Assembly (NCBI GenBank): GCA_964521425.1 | Contig: CAZFRO010000008.1 | Span: 50,712 to 114,711 of the forward strand | Direction of reading: 5' to 3' | Source: Joyebacterum sp964521425 | Lineage (GTDB): Bacteria; Joyebacterota; Joyebacteria; Joyebacterales; Joyebacteraceae | Length of the DNA: 64,000 nucleotides | In this document: piece after piece, positions 7,846 to 16,513 of the stretch | Layout: each line of letters starts with the position of its first letter | Position numbering within the stretch: the first letter of the stretch is position 1 | Notes under the pieces: generated by a model | What the model was told of the DNA's origin: nothing | Databases searched by the model: none | What the model saw: the letters and a program-made list of their open reading frames with translations, nothing else | Made by a program: the position numbers and the translations under genes

Positions 7846-8706
7846 CTAGCTCGAAAGCTTCACTCTCTCGATCGTGCGTCTCCGTCTCGGCTTCCTCTTG
7901 GGATGCTCCGGGACGATGAGATCAGGATACGCATTGTGCAGTGCCTGGATCGACGAGCCCAGGAAGCACCCGGTCAGCATGCCGCCGAGTCCGTACTCCC
8001 TGAAGAGATGATAGGTAACATCCTGGAAGACCGCTTCCGGCGGCACACCGAGCATGTCCTCAACGAGCCACCTGGTGGCGCGCCGTGCGTTCTCGAGTCC
8101 CTGCTCGCCCTGCCAGAAGTTCTTCGGTACGTTTCTGAACTCCCACGGGTGGAAACGGCCAGGGTATGCGTTCTCGATGGCACGGAAGAACGAACCGCGG
8201 AAGCAGACCGACAGCATGCCCCTCAGGTTGTACTTCCCGAAGGTCGTCGCCGAAATCCGCTGCGGAATCTCGGCCACTGCGCAGCCTTCCTTCTCCTCGA
8301 TCATCCAGCGTGTAGCTTCGGCCGCGAGCTTGAAACGCTCAGGCCCCTGCCACATGCCCTTGACATTGAACTGCCATTTGTGGAATCGGCCCGGGTATGC
8401 ATTGTCGATGGCCTTGTACGGCGACCAGTCGAAGCAGCTCCCCAGCATCCACGTCAAGCCGTTCTCGTAGAACAGCTTCTTATGAATGGCGCGCGGGATC
8501 TCGTCTACGCCGATACCGAGCTTCTCCTCCAGCAGGTAGCGTGTGATGACGCCCGCTCTTGCGCGGCCAACAGGTCCTTCAAAAAAGTTGTTCGGGAAAC
8601 GCCGTCTCTGCTTGAGAGAGACGTCCTCATAAACCTGGATCACCTCGGCGCGGTCCAACTCTGGCACCGCCACTCCGGAGTCCAGCCTTTTCAGTTCCGC
8701 AACCAT
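7846..8706 (-). CDS. Hypothetical protein with three ~74-residue repeats
   Basis: I do not recognise a characterised function. The 286-residue protein has no signal peptide and consists mainly of three related units of about 74 residues, starting near 41, 117 and 195. Each unit shows an N-terminal F(F/W)xG or W-Q-G, a (T)RW(L/M)(V/I)E(E/D) helix, a GL/NL-x-x-ML-x-x-CF stretch, and an A(I/L)(D/E/H)NAYP ending; the first two close with GRFHxW(Q/E)F. A very basic tail (KRKPRRRR) follows. The pattern recalls helical DNA-associated repeats such as the DUF4046 type, but that is from memory. GGAGGAACT precedes the ATG. It stands alone between a terminator and a 0.5-kb gap, so it looks like an accessory gene. 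Confidence 0.7.
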   Translation of the reverse strand: MVAELKRLDSGVAVPELDRAEVIQVYEDVSLKQRRRFPNNFFEGPVGRARAGVITRYLLEEKLGIGVDEIPRAIHKKLFYENGLTWMLGSCFDWSPYKAIDNAYPGRFHKWQFNVKGMWQGPERFKLAAEATRWMIEEKEGCAVAEIPQRISATTFGKYNLRGMLSVCFRGSFFRAIENAYPGRFHPWEFRNVPKNFWQGEQGLENARRATRWLVEDMLGVPPEAVFQDVTYHLFREYGLGGMLTGCFLGSSIQALHNAYPDLIVPEHPKRKPRRRRTIERVKLSS

Positions 8707-8720
8707 AGTTCCTCCGCTCT

Positions 8721-8737
8721 ACAGTTCGGACAACTGT
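8721..8737. promoter_or_regulatory. Inverted repeat next to the start of the orphan repeat-protein gene
   Basis: ACAGTT and AACTGT flank a five-base centre, directly beside the ribosome site of the 286-residue gene. The position would suit an operator or a small 5' UTR hairpin. No promoter can be placed with confidence next to it. Confidence 0.3.
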
Positions 8738-9148
8738 CAAAGCTGTCGAATTCGTCCGCTGGATGCTTGTTGCCCATTAACACAAGACTTACCACGTGTC
8801 ATTTATCCATGCCCACAATATCACCTCACGCAAAACCTGTCAAGAGGAATGTTCGCCAAAGCGTAAGCCTGCAAGGTTTCCCCGCCGCAGAGGATGGCCT
8901 CGCGGCTTGCACGCGCCGCGCGAAGAGGTGCCGTGCACGGTGGGAACCTCTCCAGAGCGGATGCTCCGTGCTGTAGGAATGGCAAAGACCGCGACTCGGA
9001 GTGACTCGAAGCAGGAGGGGGCACGACGCTCGAACGACTTGAAACATGGACGTCGACACTCAAGTCCAATCACCCGAGTGGGGGTTCACGAACGTGACAA
9101 GCGTGCACACATGGCACGGGTATTGCTAACGTGCGGCCCAGAAAGCGC
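8738..9148. other. Gene-free stretch with foldable hairpins
   Basis: No credible gene is seen on either strand; the short overlapping frames here share no family features. Two possible hairpins stand out. One spans 8870-8911, closed by TGCAAG/CTTGCA. The other spans 8924-8951, closed by AGAGGT/ACCTCT around the palindrome CCGTGCACGG. The stretch separates divergently transcribed genes, so it must hold the promoter of the minus-strand orphan gene, but I could not place one. No tRNA, SRP RNA, RNase P or tmRNA core was recognised. Confidence 0.5.
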
Positions 9149-9177
9149 TTGACATGTCCCGACTTCGCTCCTATCTT
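9149..9177 (+). promoter_or_regulatory. Sigma-70-type promoter for the plus-strand DUF3467 gene
   Basis: A perfect -35 box TTGACA is separated by 17 bases from TATCTT (four of six consensus positions). The predicted start of transcription is near 9184, about 50 bases before the TTG start codon. It is the best-looking promoter in the window and starts the only plus-strand gene group. Confidence 0.6.
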
Positions 9178-9235
9178 GGCCGCAAATCCAAGCTGAGTGG
9201 GCATGTATATGAATTGTGCGGGGAGGCAGGAGCAA

Positions 9236-9526
9236 TTGGCGGAGCAGAAGAAGATAAACATCGAGCTCAGAGACGAAGAGGCTGAGGGGGTCTACGCGAA
9301 CTTCGCGGTGATAACCCACTCCCCCGCCGAGTTCGTCGTTGACTTCATCAGAGTCCTGCCCGGCACCAAGAAGAGCCGCGTCCACGCACGAATCGTGATG
9401 GCGCCCCAGAATATCAAGGCCTTCGCTCAGGCCCTGACCGGCAACATCACCAAGTACGAGGAGAAGAACGGGGAGATCAAGTCCATCTCTAAGGGACAAC
9501 AGGATAAGCAGATAGGATTCCAGTAG
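9236..9526 (+). CDS. DUF3467 family protein
   Basis: A 96-residue protein in the DUF3467 family, whose function is unknown. The core motifs are readable: INIELRDEEAEGVYANFAV, then HSPAEFVVDFIRVLPG, K(S)RVHARIVMAPQNIKAF, and a final NITKYEEK. I chose the TTG at 9236 because the protein then begins (M)AEQKKINIEL like other members and GGGAGG lies nine bases upstream. A GTG at 9197 in frame would add 13 atypical residues. There is no signal peptide, so the protein is probably cytoplasmic. The gene has its own promoter-like sequence upstream and sits apart from the long minus-strand gene series. Confidence 0.85.
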   Translation: MAEQKKINIELRDEEAEGVYANFAVITHSPAEFVVDFIRVLPGTKKSRVHARIVMAPQNIKAFAQALTGNITKYEEKNGEIKSISKGQQDKQIGFQ

Positions 9527-9774
9527 GGGGCACTGTCTTAGGACGGCTATTTGAAGAGGTCATAACGGGAGACTTGTGGTGTCTGATCTCGGTCGGTCCA
9601 GGGAACCGGCCGTAGGTAGGCAAGAACAGGGCTTTCTACGGTGCACTGGGGGCTATCCAGGGCTCCCGCGAATCCGGAGGGAGGTGCAAGGATAGAGAGA
9701 ACGAAGCTGGGATGACCAGTGAAGTTCCTTTGTTGGAGTGTTCATCAGTGTTCGCGAATTCTAGGGGGTTCAGT

Positions 9775-10629
9775 ATGCGACGCAGTATTCTCTCAGTAGC
9801 GATGATTGTGTTTGTCGTGGGTCTGGCCACCACGGCCGGCGCCTTTGACTTCCTCTACTACAACGACACGCCGATGACACACGATGCCGGCACGTTCGGC
9901 ATCGGTACGGGCGTTGTCTACTTCGCGTGGAACGGCATCTACGACGTCGACGGCGAGAAGGTAGACTTTGAAGGTGACATGGCTATGACCGAGATGTACA
10001 TCCCGGTCGACGTCTACTACAGCGTCATGGACCAGCTCGAGATCGGTGTCAAGCCTGGCTTCATGATGAACAAGCTGACCACCTTCGATGGTACCGAGTA
10101 CGAGTTCACAGGTATCACGGACACGTGGATCGACGCTAAGTACATGGTCATGATGGATCCGATGGTCACGGCTCGCGTTGGTGTCAAGCTTGCAACAGGC
10201 GACGACGAGGGTGACGAGGACAACGGTCCGACCGGATCGGGCCAGATGGACATCGACGCTGCAGTGCTCTTCGGCATGCCTGCAGGCCCCGGGATGTTCG
10301 GCGGCCAGGTTGGCTACCGGATGGGCATGGAGCATGAGAACGGCTGGGCACCTGGTGGGAAGATCCTGTTCCTCGTGAACTACTTCCACCCGCTCAGTGA
10401 CGTGATGCAGCTCAAGATCGCGGCCGACGGCTACTTCGGCAGTGACTCCACGGTCGACGGCGATGCCGTTGAGGACACAGGCAGCAACCTCGTCGAGATC
10501 AACCCCGGCATCATCTACTCGATGGACAACGGCGTGGACGTCGGCTTCGACGCCTTCTACGTCCTCATGGGCGCCAATGAAGGTGCCAAGTGGGGCGCAG
10601 GTCTCTGTGTCGGTTGGGGCACCAAGTAG
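9775..10629 (+). CDS. Outer-membrane beta-barrel protein, function unknown
   Basis: 284 residues from the ATG at 9775 (AGGGGG just upstream). A signal peptide is clear: MRRSILSVAMIVFVVGLATT then AGA, with cleavage probably before FDFLYYND. The rest is rich in alternating aromatic/hydrophobic strands (for example YIPVDVYYSVMDQLEIGVKPG and WIDAKYMVMMDPMVTARVGVK) and in acidic turns (DDEGDEDNG), as in small outer-membrane porin-like barrels of about 12 strands. The end is GLCVGWGTK rather than a terminal Phe. The earlier in-frame ATG at 9712 was rejected because it would bury the signal peptide. A strong terminator follows. The substrate cannot be named. Confidence 0.75.
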   Translation: MRRSILSVAMIVFVVGLATTAGAFDFLYYNDTPMTHDAGTFGIGTGVVYFAWNGIYDVDGEKVDFEGDMAMTEMYIPVDVYYSVMDQLEIGVKPGFMMNKLTTFDGTEYEFTGITDTWIDAKYMVMMDPMVTARVGVKLATGDDEGDEDNGPTGSGQMDIDAAVLFGMPAGPGMFGGQVGYRMGMEHENGWAPGGKILFLVNYFHPLSDVMQLKIAADGYFGSDSTVDGDAVEDTGSNLVEINPGIIYSMDNGVDVGFDAFYVLMGANEGAKWGAGLCVGWGTK

Positions 10630-10662
10630 CAGTAGATCTCAAGAGGTATACCAGATCGCAAG

Positions 10663-10695
10663 AACGGGGGGACCAGGTCGGTCCCCCCGTTTCTA
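10663..10695. terminator. Bidirectional intrinsic terminator between convergent genes
   Basis: AACGGGGGGACC (10663-10674) and GGTCCCCCCGTT (10680-10691) form a perfect 12-pair stem around a five-base loop. The plus side is followed by TCTATT and the minus side by CTTGCG. It lies between the stop of the plus-strand outer-membrane gene (10629) and the stop of the minus-strand acyltransferase gene (10726), so it can serve both transcripts. Confidence 0.85.
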
Positions 10696-10725
10696 TTGGT
10701 GGTCGTACGATGGCCTGCTGGTCAC

Positions 10726-11646
10726 TCAAGAACCCGCAGACTCGTCCGGAGGCCGCGTCTTCCACCGCTTGTGCATCCAGAAGTACTGCTCAGGGTCGCT
10801 CCGTACGAGTCTCTCGAACTCGCGCGTGTAGGCCTGAGTATACAGGCGCGCCGCCTCGTCCGAGTCGGTCCCGTCCGGGGGAGGCTCGATCTCAGGACAG
10901 ACGACGATCTCGTGATTGCCACGCCCACGGCCTACGACCATGCCTGGCAGAAGGGCCGCTCCAGTCGCCGCCGCGAATCTCCCCGAACCGTACGGGGTTG
11001 AGGCCTGTCTCCCGAAAAACTCCACAAATGTGCCGCGCGAGCCTGCGTCCTGGTCCGAGAGCATCGCGACGACCCTGTTCGAGCGAAGCGCCCGGAACAC
11101 ACCCTTGAGACTCCCGGTCAGGGGCACGATCTCCCCACCGAATCTCGCCCTCATTCTGTTCATGAGACCGTCTACAAGCATGTTGTGCTGCTCACCGACG
11201 AGAAACGTCATGGGATAGCCCATCGTCGGCAGGGTGGCAAGATACTCCCAGTTGCCCAGGTGGCCGGCGACGAGGATCGCGCCCTTCCCCTTCTCAAGCG
11301 CCCGGTCGAGGTGCTCGGCGCCCGCGAGCGATACCGTCCTCTCGATCCGGCGAGGGGTCAGGCGAGGAAAGCGCGCGTACTCGAACGTCATTCTTCCGAA
11401 GGTCCTGTACGATTCCCTGGCGATCCGCTTGAGTTCACCCTCGCAGAGTTCGTCCCCGAGCGCACGCCTGAGATGGTCCATTGTCACGGCTCGCCTGATA
11501 CCCACAACGGAGAAGGCGAGGGTGCCGAGGAGCGCCCCGGTCTCGCGCGCGAGGCCTGCGGGGCTTGCGCAGACGAGCGCCTGAAGCGCACGCGCCGCGC
11601 CGTACTCCACTCGATGACTCAGCGTGGTCTTCCCTCTTCGAGACAC
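10726..11646 (-). CDS. Lysophospholipid / lipid A acyltransferase (LpxL/HtrB family)
   Basis: 306 residues, standard for the LpxL/LpxM family. The catalytic HX4E motif appears as AGHLGNWE (His129, Glu134). Further family segments are the N-terminal RRAVTMDHLRRALG region and VVAMLSDQDAGSRGTFVEFFG in the middle. Members add secondary acyl chains to lipid A or related lipids at the inner membrane. With rfaE1/E2 in the same window this supports an LPS-type outer membrane. The gene follows the DUF362 ferredoxin protein by 12 bases and ends at the bidirectional terminator. Acyl donor and acceptor are unknown. Confidence 0.85.
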   Translation of the reverse strand: MSRRGKTTLSHRVEYGAARALQALVCASPAGLARETGALLGTLAFSVVGIRRAVTMDHLRRALGDELCEGELKRIARESYRTFGRMTFEYARFPRLTPRRIERTVSLAGAEHLDRALEKGKGAILVAGHLGNWEYLATLPTMGYPMTFLVGEQHNMLVDGLMNRMRARFGGEIVPLTGSLKGVFRALRSNRVVAMLSDQDAGSRGTFVEFFGRQASTPYGSGRFAAATGAALLPGMVVGRGRGNHEIVVCPEIEPPPDGTDSDEAARLYTQAYTREFERLVRSDPEQYFWMHKRWKTRPPDESAGS

Positions 11647-11658
11647 GAAGATCCCTCC

Positions 11659-12807
11659 CTAGGCGAACTTCCCGGCCAGCCACGAGAGCTTCACACGAAC
11701 AGCCTCGTGCGGACAGACCTCATGGCAACAGAGACACTCCACACACGCCTTGCGGTCGACCACGGGTCCCGTCTCCGTCATCCGTATCGCATCGACGGGG
11801 CAACTGCGAACACAGAGAGCGCACTCCTCAGCCCGGCAGCCCCATTCCTTCGACATCTCCGGATAGACCCAGATCCACGGCTTGAGCGCACGCACAAGGA
11901 AGCCGGGGATGTAGTTCAGAACGCCGGCCGACGGGAGCGCAAACCCTGTCGTGTCGAATGACTCAGGATCGACTCCCAGGATGTCTATCCTGCGCCTGTC
12001 GGTGATGCCGAGTCCCTGCTCGGCCGCCTGTCTGATCATGTGGACTTGACCGTCCTTGATCCCCATCATCCCGGCCAGGATCGTGTCGATGGCGACTGCG
12101 TCGGTCCCCGCAAGAACGGCGCCCACAGGGCGAGCTTTTCCGCCGGAGGGTCCATCACCTTCCATTGCCACCACGGCATCGACCACATTGAGAGCCGGTC
12201 TGACTAGAGAGAACACATCGACGAGATGGCGACTGAAGCGCTCGGGTCTTGGTGCGGTGTTGTGCATGCGCCCCTTCCCGAACCCGGGGATCGACCCGAA
12301 CATGTTCTTGATGCACCCGGTGTAGAGAGTGAGCACGTGAGTCTTCATCTTCGGGACATTGATGATCACATCCGCATCCAGAACGGGCCGTGTGATCATG
12401 TACGAACTCAGTGCGCCTTCGACCGGTCTGGCGCCCTCCTTCTCGAAGTTCACGAGTTCGACGCCCGTACGCTCGGAGAGATCGAGGAACCCCGAATTCT
12501 GCCACACGCGTTCGACACCCCTGATGGCTCCACCGGGGCTGTCCCCGATGCGCGGCTCGGCGCCTTCCTCGCGCGCAAGTTCGATGACGGCCTGGACAAT
12601 CGCAGGATGCGTCGTGATGGCCCTCTCCGGGGCCTTCGCTGACAGCATGTTGGGCTTGAGAAGAAGGGACTGCCCCTTCGCCACGAATGCCGACATGCCT
12701 CCGAGGAGGTCGACGACCTGTCTCACGGCCGCCCGCACCTCATCGAGGTCGTAGCTGTCGCACCGCGCAATCGCCACGGTTGCTCTGTCAGTCGCTCTCT
12801 CCACCAC
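11659..12807 (-). CDS. DUF362 domain protein with C-terminal 2[4Fe-4S] ferredoxin domain
   Basis: The N-terminal part is a DUF362 domain (motifs LLLKPNMLS, GDSPGGA, NVPKMKTHVLTLYTGCIKNMFG). The last about 70 residues hold two cysteine clusters, beginning CRAEECALCVRSCP and CVECLCCHEVCP, typical of a 2[4Fe-4S] ferredoxin. The function of these iron-sulphur proteins is not established. The start is uncertain: a GTG at 12807 overlaps the dprA stop by one base (TAGTG) and gives a protein opening like relatives (VERATDRATVAIARC). A GTG at 12849 would lengthen it by 14 residues and overlap dprA by 43 bases. Confidence 0.85.
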   Translation of the reverse strand: MVERATDRATVAIARCDSYDLDEVRAAVRQVVDLLGGMSAFVAKGQSLLLKPNMLSAKAPERAITTHPAIVQAVIELAREEGAEPRIGDSPGGAIRGVERVWQNSGFLDLSERTGVELVNFEKEGARPVEGALSSYMITRPVLDADVIINVPKMKTHVLTLYTGCIKNMFGSIPGFGKGRMHNTAPRPERFSRHLVDVFSLVRPALNVVDAVVAMEGDGPSGGKARPVGAVLAGTDAVAIDTILAGMMGIKDGQVHMIRQAAEQGLGITDRRRIDILGVDPESFDTTGFALPSAGVLNYIPGFLVRALKPWIWVYPEMSKEWGCRAEECALCVRSCPVDAIRMTETGPVVDRKACVECLCCHEVCPHEAVRVKLSWLAGKFA

Positions 12808-13961
12808 TACCTGCCCGATCGGGTTCTTGTGTAGAGGCCTCCGGGCCACGCCTTCGCGAGACCTCTCAGTTCAAGCTCCATCAGTGTCGCCAGCACCTCA
12901 CCGAGCGGCGCACCCAGTTTCTCCGCCAGGGCATCCGGCGGCGCGGGAGTGAGCGACAGGAGATCAAGTAACAACGCAATGCCGGTTCTCTCGCTCTCCT
13001 CCCCAACAGACAGGGGCCTGCCGGCAGGGAGCACGTCCTCAGCACACGCGACACCCTGAACAGGGGACTCAGGATGCGTGAACACCGTTGCCCTGACTGG
13101 GAATTCGCCCCACGAGCCTTCAAGCTCAACTAGACAATCCTCTATCGATTCGACGAGCTTCGCCCCCGCCTTGATGAGTGAATGAGGACCTCGGGTCGTG
13201 GCCTCGCCGACCGGTCCCGGCACCGCAAACACCTCGCGGCCCTGCTCGAGGGCCCGCGCGGCCGTGATCAGGGCGCCGCTTCGCTCACCTGCCTCAACGA
13301 CGATGACACCGATCGAGAGCCCTGCGATGATCCGGTTCCGCTGCGGAAAGGACCCCGGCCTGGGATCCTGTCCGTACGGGAACTCAGTGACTACGATCCC
13401 CCGCTTCGCGATCTCCTCGCAGAGCCCGGCGTTCTCGGGTGGGTATATGCGATCGAGCCCCGAACCGAGAACGGCGATCGTAATCCCACCGGCATCGAGC
13501 GCACCCTCGTGCGCCGCCGTGTCTATCCCCCGGGCGAGGCCGCTCACAACGGCAATCCCCCGCGAGACGAGTTCTCGCGCCAGCCGTCCGGCGTGTGCCA
13601 ACCCACGTGGCGTGGCCCGCCGTGTTCCGACTATCGCGACCGCCGGCACTCGAGCCTCAAGCACAAGCCCGCGCATGAAGAGGCCAACGGGCGGCGCGTG
13701 TATCTGAGCGAGAAGCTCCGGGTAGCCGCAGGTTCCCGCCACCACGAACCGTGCCCCACGAGCATCTACCATATCGAGCTGCGCGCTCGATCGGGTACGG
13801 CCCGCGCTCTCCGTGATCGCTCGCGAAACGCGGTCGGAAGACCGCGCTGCCGCCGCCACAACAGATGTGAAAGAACCAAGACGCGTTCTGAGCCGCGCCG
13901 CCGTTACAGCACCAACACCATCCGCCAGAAGAACTGCCAGAGCAGCTTCCCGTTCATCCAC
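12807..13961 (-). CDS. dprA: DNA-processing protein DprA
   Basis: 384 residues with the three parts of DprA. An N-terminal helical region opens with LLADGVGAVTAARLRTRLG. The Rossmann-like core contains VGTRRATPRGLAHAGRLA, VSGLARGIDTAAHEGAL, VLGSGLDRIYPPEN and FPQRNRIIAGLS. A C-terminal winged-helix-like part is at about 320-375. DprA loads RecA onto incoming single-stranded DNA during natural transformation. It lies downstream of obg. A ComEA-like gene about 8 kb upstream gives some support for DNA uptake, although dprA is also kept in non-competent bacteria. Confidence 0.94.
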   Translation of the reverse strand: MDEREAALAVLLADGVGAVTAARLRTRLGSFTSVVAAAARSSDRVSRAITESAGRTRSSAQLDMVDARGARFVVAGTCGYPELLAQIHAPPVGLFMRGLVLEARVPAVAIVGTRRATPRGLAHAGRLARELVSRGIAVVSGLARGIDTAAHEGALDAGGITIAVLGSGLDRIYPPENAGLCEEIAKRGIVVTEFPYGQDPRPGSFPQRNRIIAGLSIGVIVVEAGERSGALITAARALEQGREVFAVPGPVGEATTRGPHSLIKAGAKLVESIEDCLVELEGSWGEFPVRATVFTHPESPVQGVACAEDVLPAGRPLSVGEESERTGIALLLDLLSLTPAPPDALAEKLGAPLGEVLATLMELELRGLAKAWPGGLYTRTRSGR

Positions 13962-13985
13962 CCGACCACCCCCGTCCCCACGAGC

Positions 13986-14975
13986 CTACTCCGTCAGCGC
14001 ATCAACCTCATCGATGAGGGCACGGATCATGCCCTTGAGTTTCTTGAGCCCAACGCCTGTCGCTGAGGATATCTCGACGATATTCTCTCCCCCGAACGTT
14101 ACATCCCCGGCTCCCACTCCGGATCCGAGATCCAGCTTCGTCAGTGCAATAATGCGCGGCTTCTCGGCCACGCCGAAACCGTAGCTCTCAAGCTCATGGA
14201 GCAGTGTGCGATAGGAGGCCTCGGGGTCCTCATCCGTTGAATCCACGAGAAGAACCAGAACCCGCGTGCGCTCGATGTGACGCAGGAACTTGTCGCCAAG
14301 CCCCTTCCCCAGATGGGCGCCCTCGATGAGACCGGGAAGATCGGCCACAACGAAGCTCCGATCGAAATCGAAATCCACGAGTCCAAGAACGGGACTCAGT
14401 GTCGTGAACGGGAAGCTCCCGATCTTTGGACGAGCCGCCGAGATCGTCGACAGAAGGGTGGACTTGCCCGCGTTGGGGAGTCCCACGAGCCCGGCATCCG
14501 CGATCAGCTTGAGTTCCAGCTCTATCGTCAGCTCCTGGCCGGGCCGCCCTTCCTCGCGCCGCTTCGGAGCCCGATCGGTCGCGGTGGCGAACCGAGCGTT
14601 TCCCCTTCCCCCGCGGCCTCCGACCGCGACGACGAATCTCTTCCCATGCTCATCAAGATCGACGAGGATCTTACCGGTACCGAGATCCTTGATCACCGTT
14701 CCCACGGGAACCTTGAGAAGGATGTGCTCCGCACTTCTCCCCGTCTTGCGCGAACCTAGACCGTGATGCCCTCGCTCGGCCTTGTAGAGCCGCTTGTATC
14801 TGAAGTCAAGAAGCGTCGAGCGGCTGCTGGACGCCTCGAAGATGACGCTGCCGCCCCTGCCCCCATCGCCCCCGTTGGGTCCGCCGAAAGGAACGAACTT
14901 CTCACGACGGAAACTCATGCATCCGTCCCCGCCGTCTCCGGCCTTCACTGTGATCTTTGCCACATCGAGAAGCAT
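13986..14975 (-). CDS. obg: Obg family GTPase
   Basis: 329 residues. The glycine-rich Obg fold spans about 1-155 (AGDGGDGCMSFRREKFVPFG, then repeated GG motifs). The G domain follows with G1 GLPNAGKST (164-172), G3 DLPGLIEGA and G4 TKLD. Obg proteins act in late assembly of the 50S ribosomal subunit and in the stringent response. The protein lacks the long C-terminal extension of some members. Unlike in many bacteria, the gene is not next to rplU/rpmA here but between a glcD-like gene and dprA. Confidence 0.96.
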   Translation of the reverse strand: MLLDVAKITVKAGDGGDGCMSFRREKFVPFGGPNGGDGGRGGSVIFEASSSRSTLLDFRYKRLYKAERGHHGLGSRKTGRSAEHILLKVPVGTVIKDLGTGKILVDLDEHGKRFVVAVGGRGGRGNARFATATDRAPKRREEGRPGQELTIELELKLIADAGLVGLPNAGKSTLLSTISAARPKIGSFPFTTLSPVLGLVDFDFDRSFVVADLPGLIEGAHLGKGLGDKFLRHIERTRVLVLLVDSTDEDPEASYRTLLHELESYGFGVAEKPRIIALTKLDLGSGVGAGDVTFGGENIVEISSATGVGLKKLKGMIRALIDEVDALTE

Positions 14976-14985
14976 GCGTGAACTC

Positions 14986-16425
14986 CTATGGCCCGATCGC
15001 GGGCTCTGCGGGATCGTTCCACCACGGGTTGGACCTGTCGGACAGTATCTTGTCCGGGTTCAGAAGACCAGAGGGATCGAGCGCACGTTTGACGGCAGTT
15101 GTGATGCGAAGGGCCGCTTCGTCCAGCTCCTCCGCCAGATGCTCCGCCTTGGTTATTCCGATGCCGTGCTCACCGCTCAGGGTCCCGTCCGATTCAAGCG
15201 CAACATGAAAGAGCATTGATACGGCCCGCCGTGCTCGAGCCACCTGCAGCGGATCGGCGCGGTCGAGCATTATGTTCACGTGAAGATTGCCGTCGCCTGC
15301 GTGACCGAACGCCAGTATCGGCAGATCGACCTCGCCCGAGATGCGACGCATCTCAGCAATGAACGCAGGAATGCGGCTTCTCGGGACGGCAATATCCTCG
15401 TTGATCTTGCCCGTGGCGAGTCTCGCCAGGGACGCGGAGATGGAACGTCTGATCTCCCATATCTCTTCCCGCTCATCCTCATCGGATGCAGCTCTCAATC
15501 GCGTCGCCCCGGAGCGCTCCAGGAGTGGCTTGAGTCTTCCCCACATTCCGGTGAGATCGCCCTCGGCACCCTCGACCTCAATGAGAAGTGCTCCCTCCGG
15601 TCGTGTGTCCGGCGCTCGGCCGCGCACGTATTCAGTGGCGCAGGCGAGAGTGTCCCTGTCGATGATCTCTAACACGCTCACCGGAATGCCAACGGCAGTT
15701 ATCACCGCCACGGCCGCCGCTGCATCCTCCAGCGAGTCGAACTCCGCCCAGTACGTCCGTGTGACTTCCGGGGCATCGGTCAGCCTGAGTGCAACGCTCG
15801 TCACCACCGCCAACGTCCCCTCCGAACCCACGACAAGCGGACCGGGATCCCACGCGGCGCCGGAATCCGATGCAAGGTAGCCGGTGCGGGTAACGCCCCC
15901 TTCCATCGTGACCAGTTCCAGCCCCACAACGTAGTCTCCGGTGGTCCCGTAGAGCACGGTCCGCGGCCCCGCAGCGCCCTCAGCAACGTTGCCGCCGATC
16001 GTTGACACCTTGAGGCTTGCTGGATCGGGAGGGTACATCAACCCCACACACTCCACGGCATTGCGCAGGTCCTCGTTGACCACGCCGGGATCGACCACTG
16101 CAACGCGCGCCGCTACGTCCACGTTGATGACACGCGTCATCTTCTCGAACGAGAGTGCGATTCCACCACAGATCGGAATGCTGCCGCCCGTGTAGCCGGT
16201 GCCCGCCCCTCTTGGGACGATCGGGACGCCGGCTCGGGACGCTATCTTCATTATGGCCACGACATGATCGCGCGACTCAGGCCACACGACGATATCGGGA
16301 AGCCCACGGATGTCCGTTGCGTCGAAGGAGTAGCAGATCCTGTCCTCGCGTGCTGCCGAGCAGGACCCTTGAACCGCGGACTCAATCTCCCTCTGAACAG
16401 CCTTCGTCAGGCGACTGCCTTCCAT
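14986..16425 (-). CDS. FAD-linked oxidase (GlcD/D-lactate dehydrogenase type)
   Basis: 479 residues with an FAD-binding type 4 domain (PRGAGTGYTGGSIP, about 55-68) and the C-terminal FAD-linked oxidase domain (FGHAGDGNLHVN and GTLSGEHGIG motifs near the end). This layout is that of GlcD (glycolate oxidase subunit) and D-lactate or 2-hydroxyglutarate dehydrogenases. No glcE/glcF partner is adjacent, so it may act alone on a 2-hydroxyacid. The gene lies between pta and obg on the same strand. Substrate choice cannot be made from sequence alone. Confidence 0.88.
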   Translation of the reverse strand: MEGSRLTKAVQREIESAVQGSCSAAREDRICYSFDATDIRGLPDIVVWPESRDHVVAIMKIASRAGVPIVPRGAGTGYTGGSIPICGGIALSFEKMTRVINVDVAARVAVVDPGVVNEDLRNAVECVGLMYPPDPASLKVSTIGGNVAEGAAGPRTVLYGTTGDYVVGLELVTMEGGVTRTGYLASDSGAAWDPGPLVVGSEGTLAVVTSVALRLTDAPEVTRTYWAEFDSLEDAAAAVAVITAVGIPVSVLEIIDRDTLACATEYVRGRAPDTRPEGALLIEVEGAEGDLTGMWGRLKPLLERSGATRLRAASDEDEREEIWEIRRSISASLARLATGKINEDIAVPRSRIPAFIAEMRRISGEVDLPILAFGHAGDGNLHVNIMLDRADPLQVARARRAVSMLFHVALESDGTLSGEHGIGITKAEHLAEELDEAALRITTAVKRALDPSGLLNPDKILSDRSNPWWNDPAEPAIGP

Positions 16426-16513
16426 GCCCGTGACCTTGATAGAAGGGGTTTCGCGAAAAGCGCGTGCCGGCCGTGCCTCGCACGGAGAGACCGGCGACGG
16501 CTCTCAACGACCG

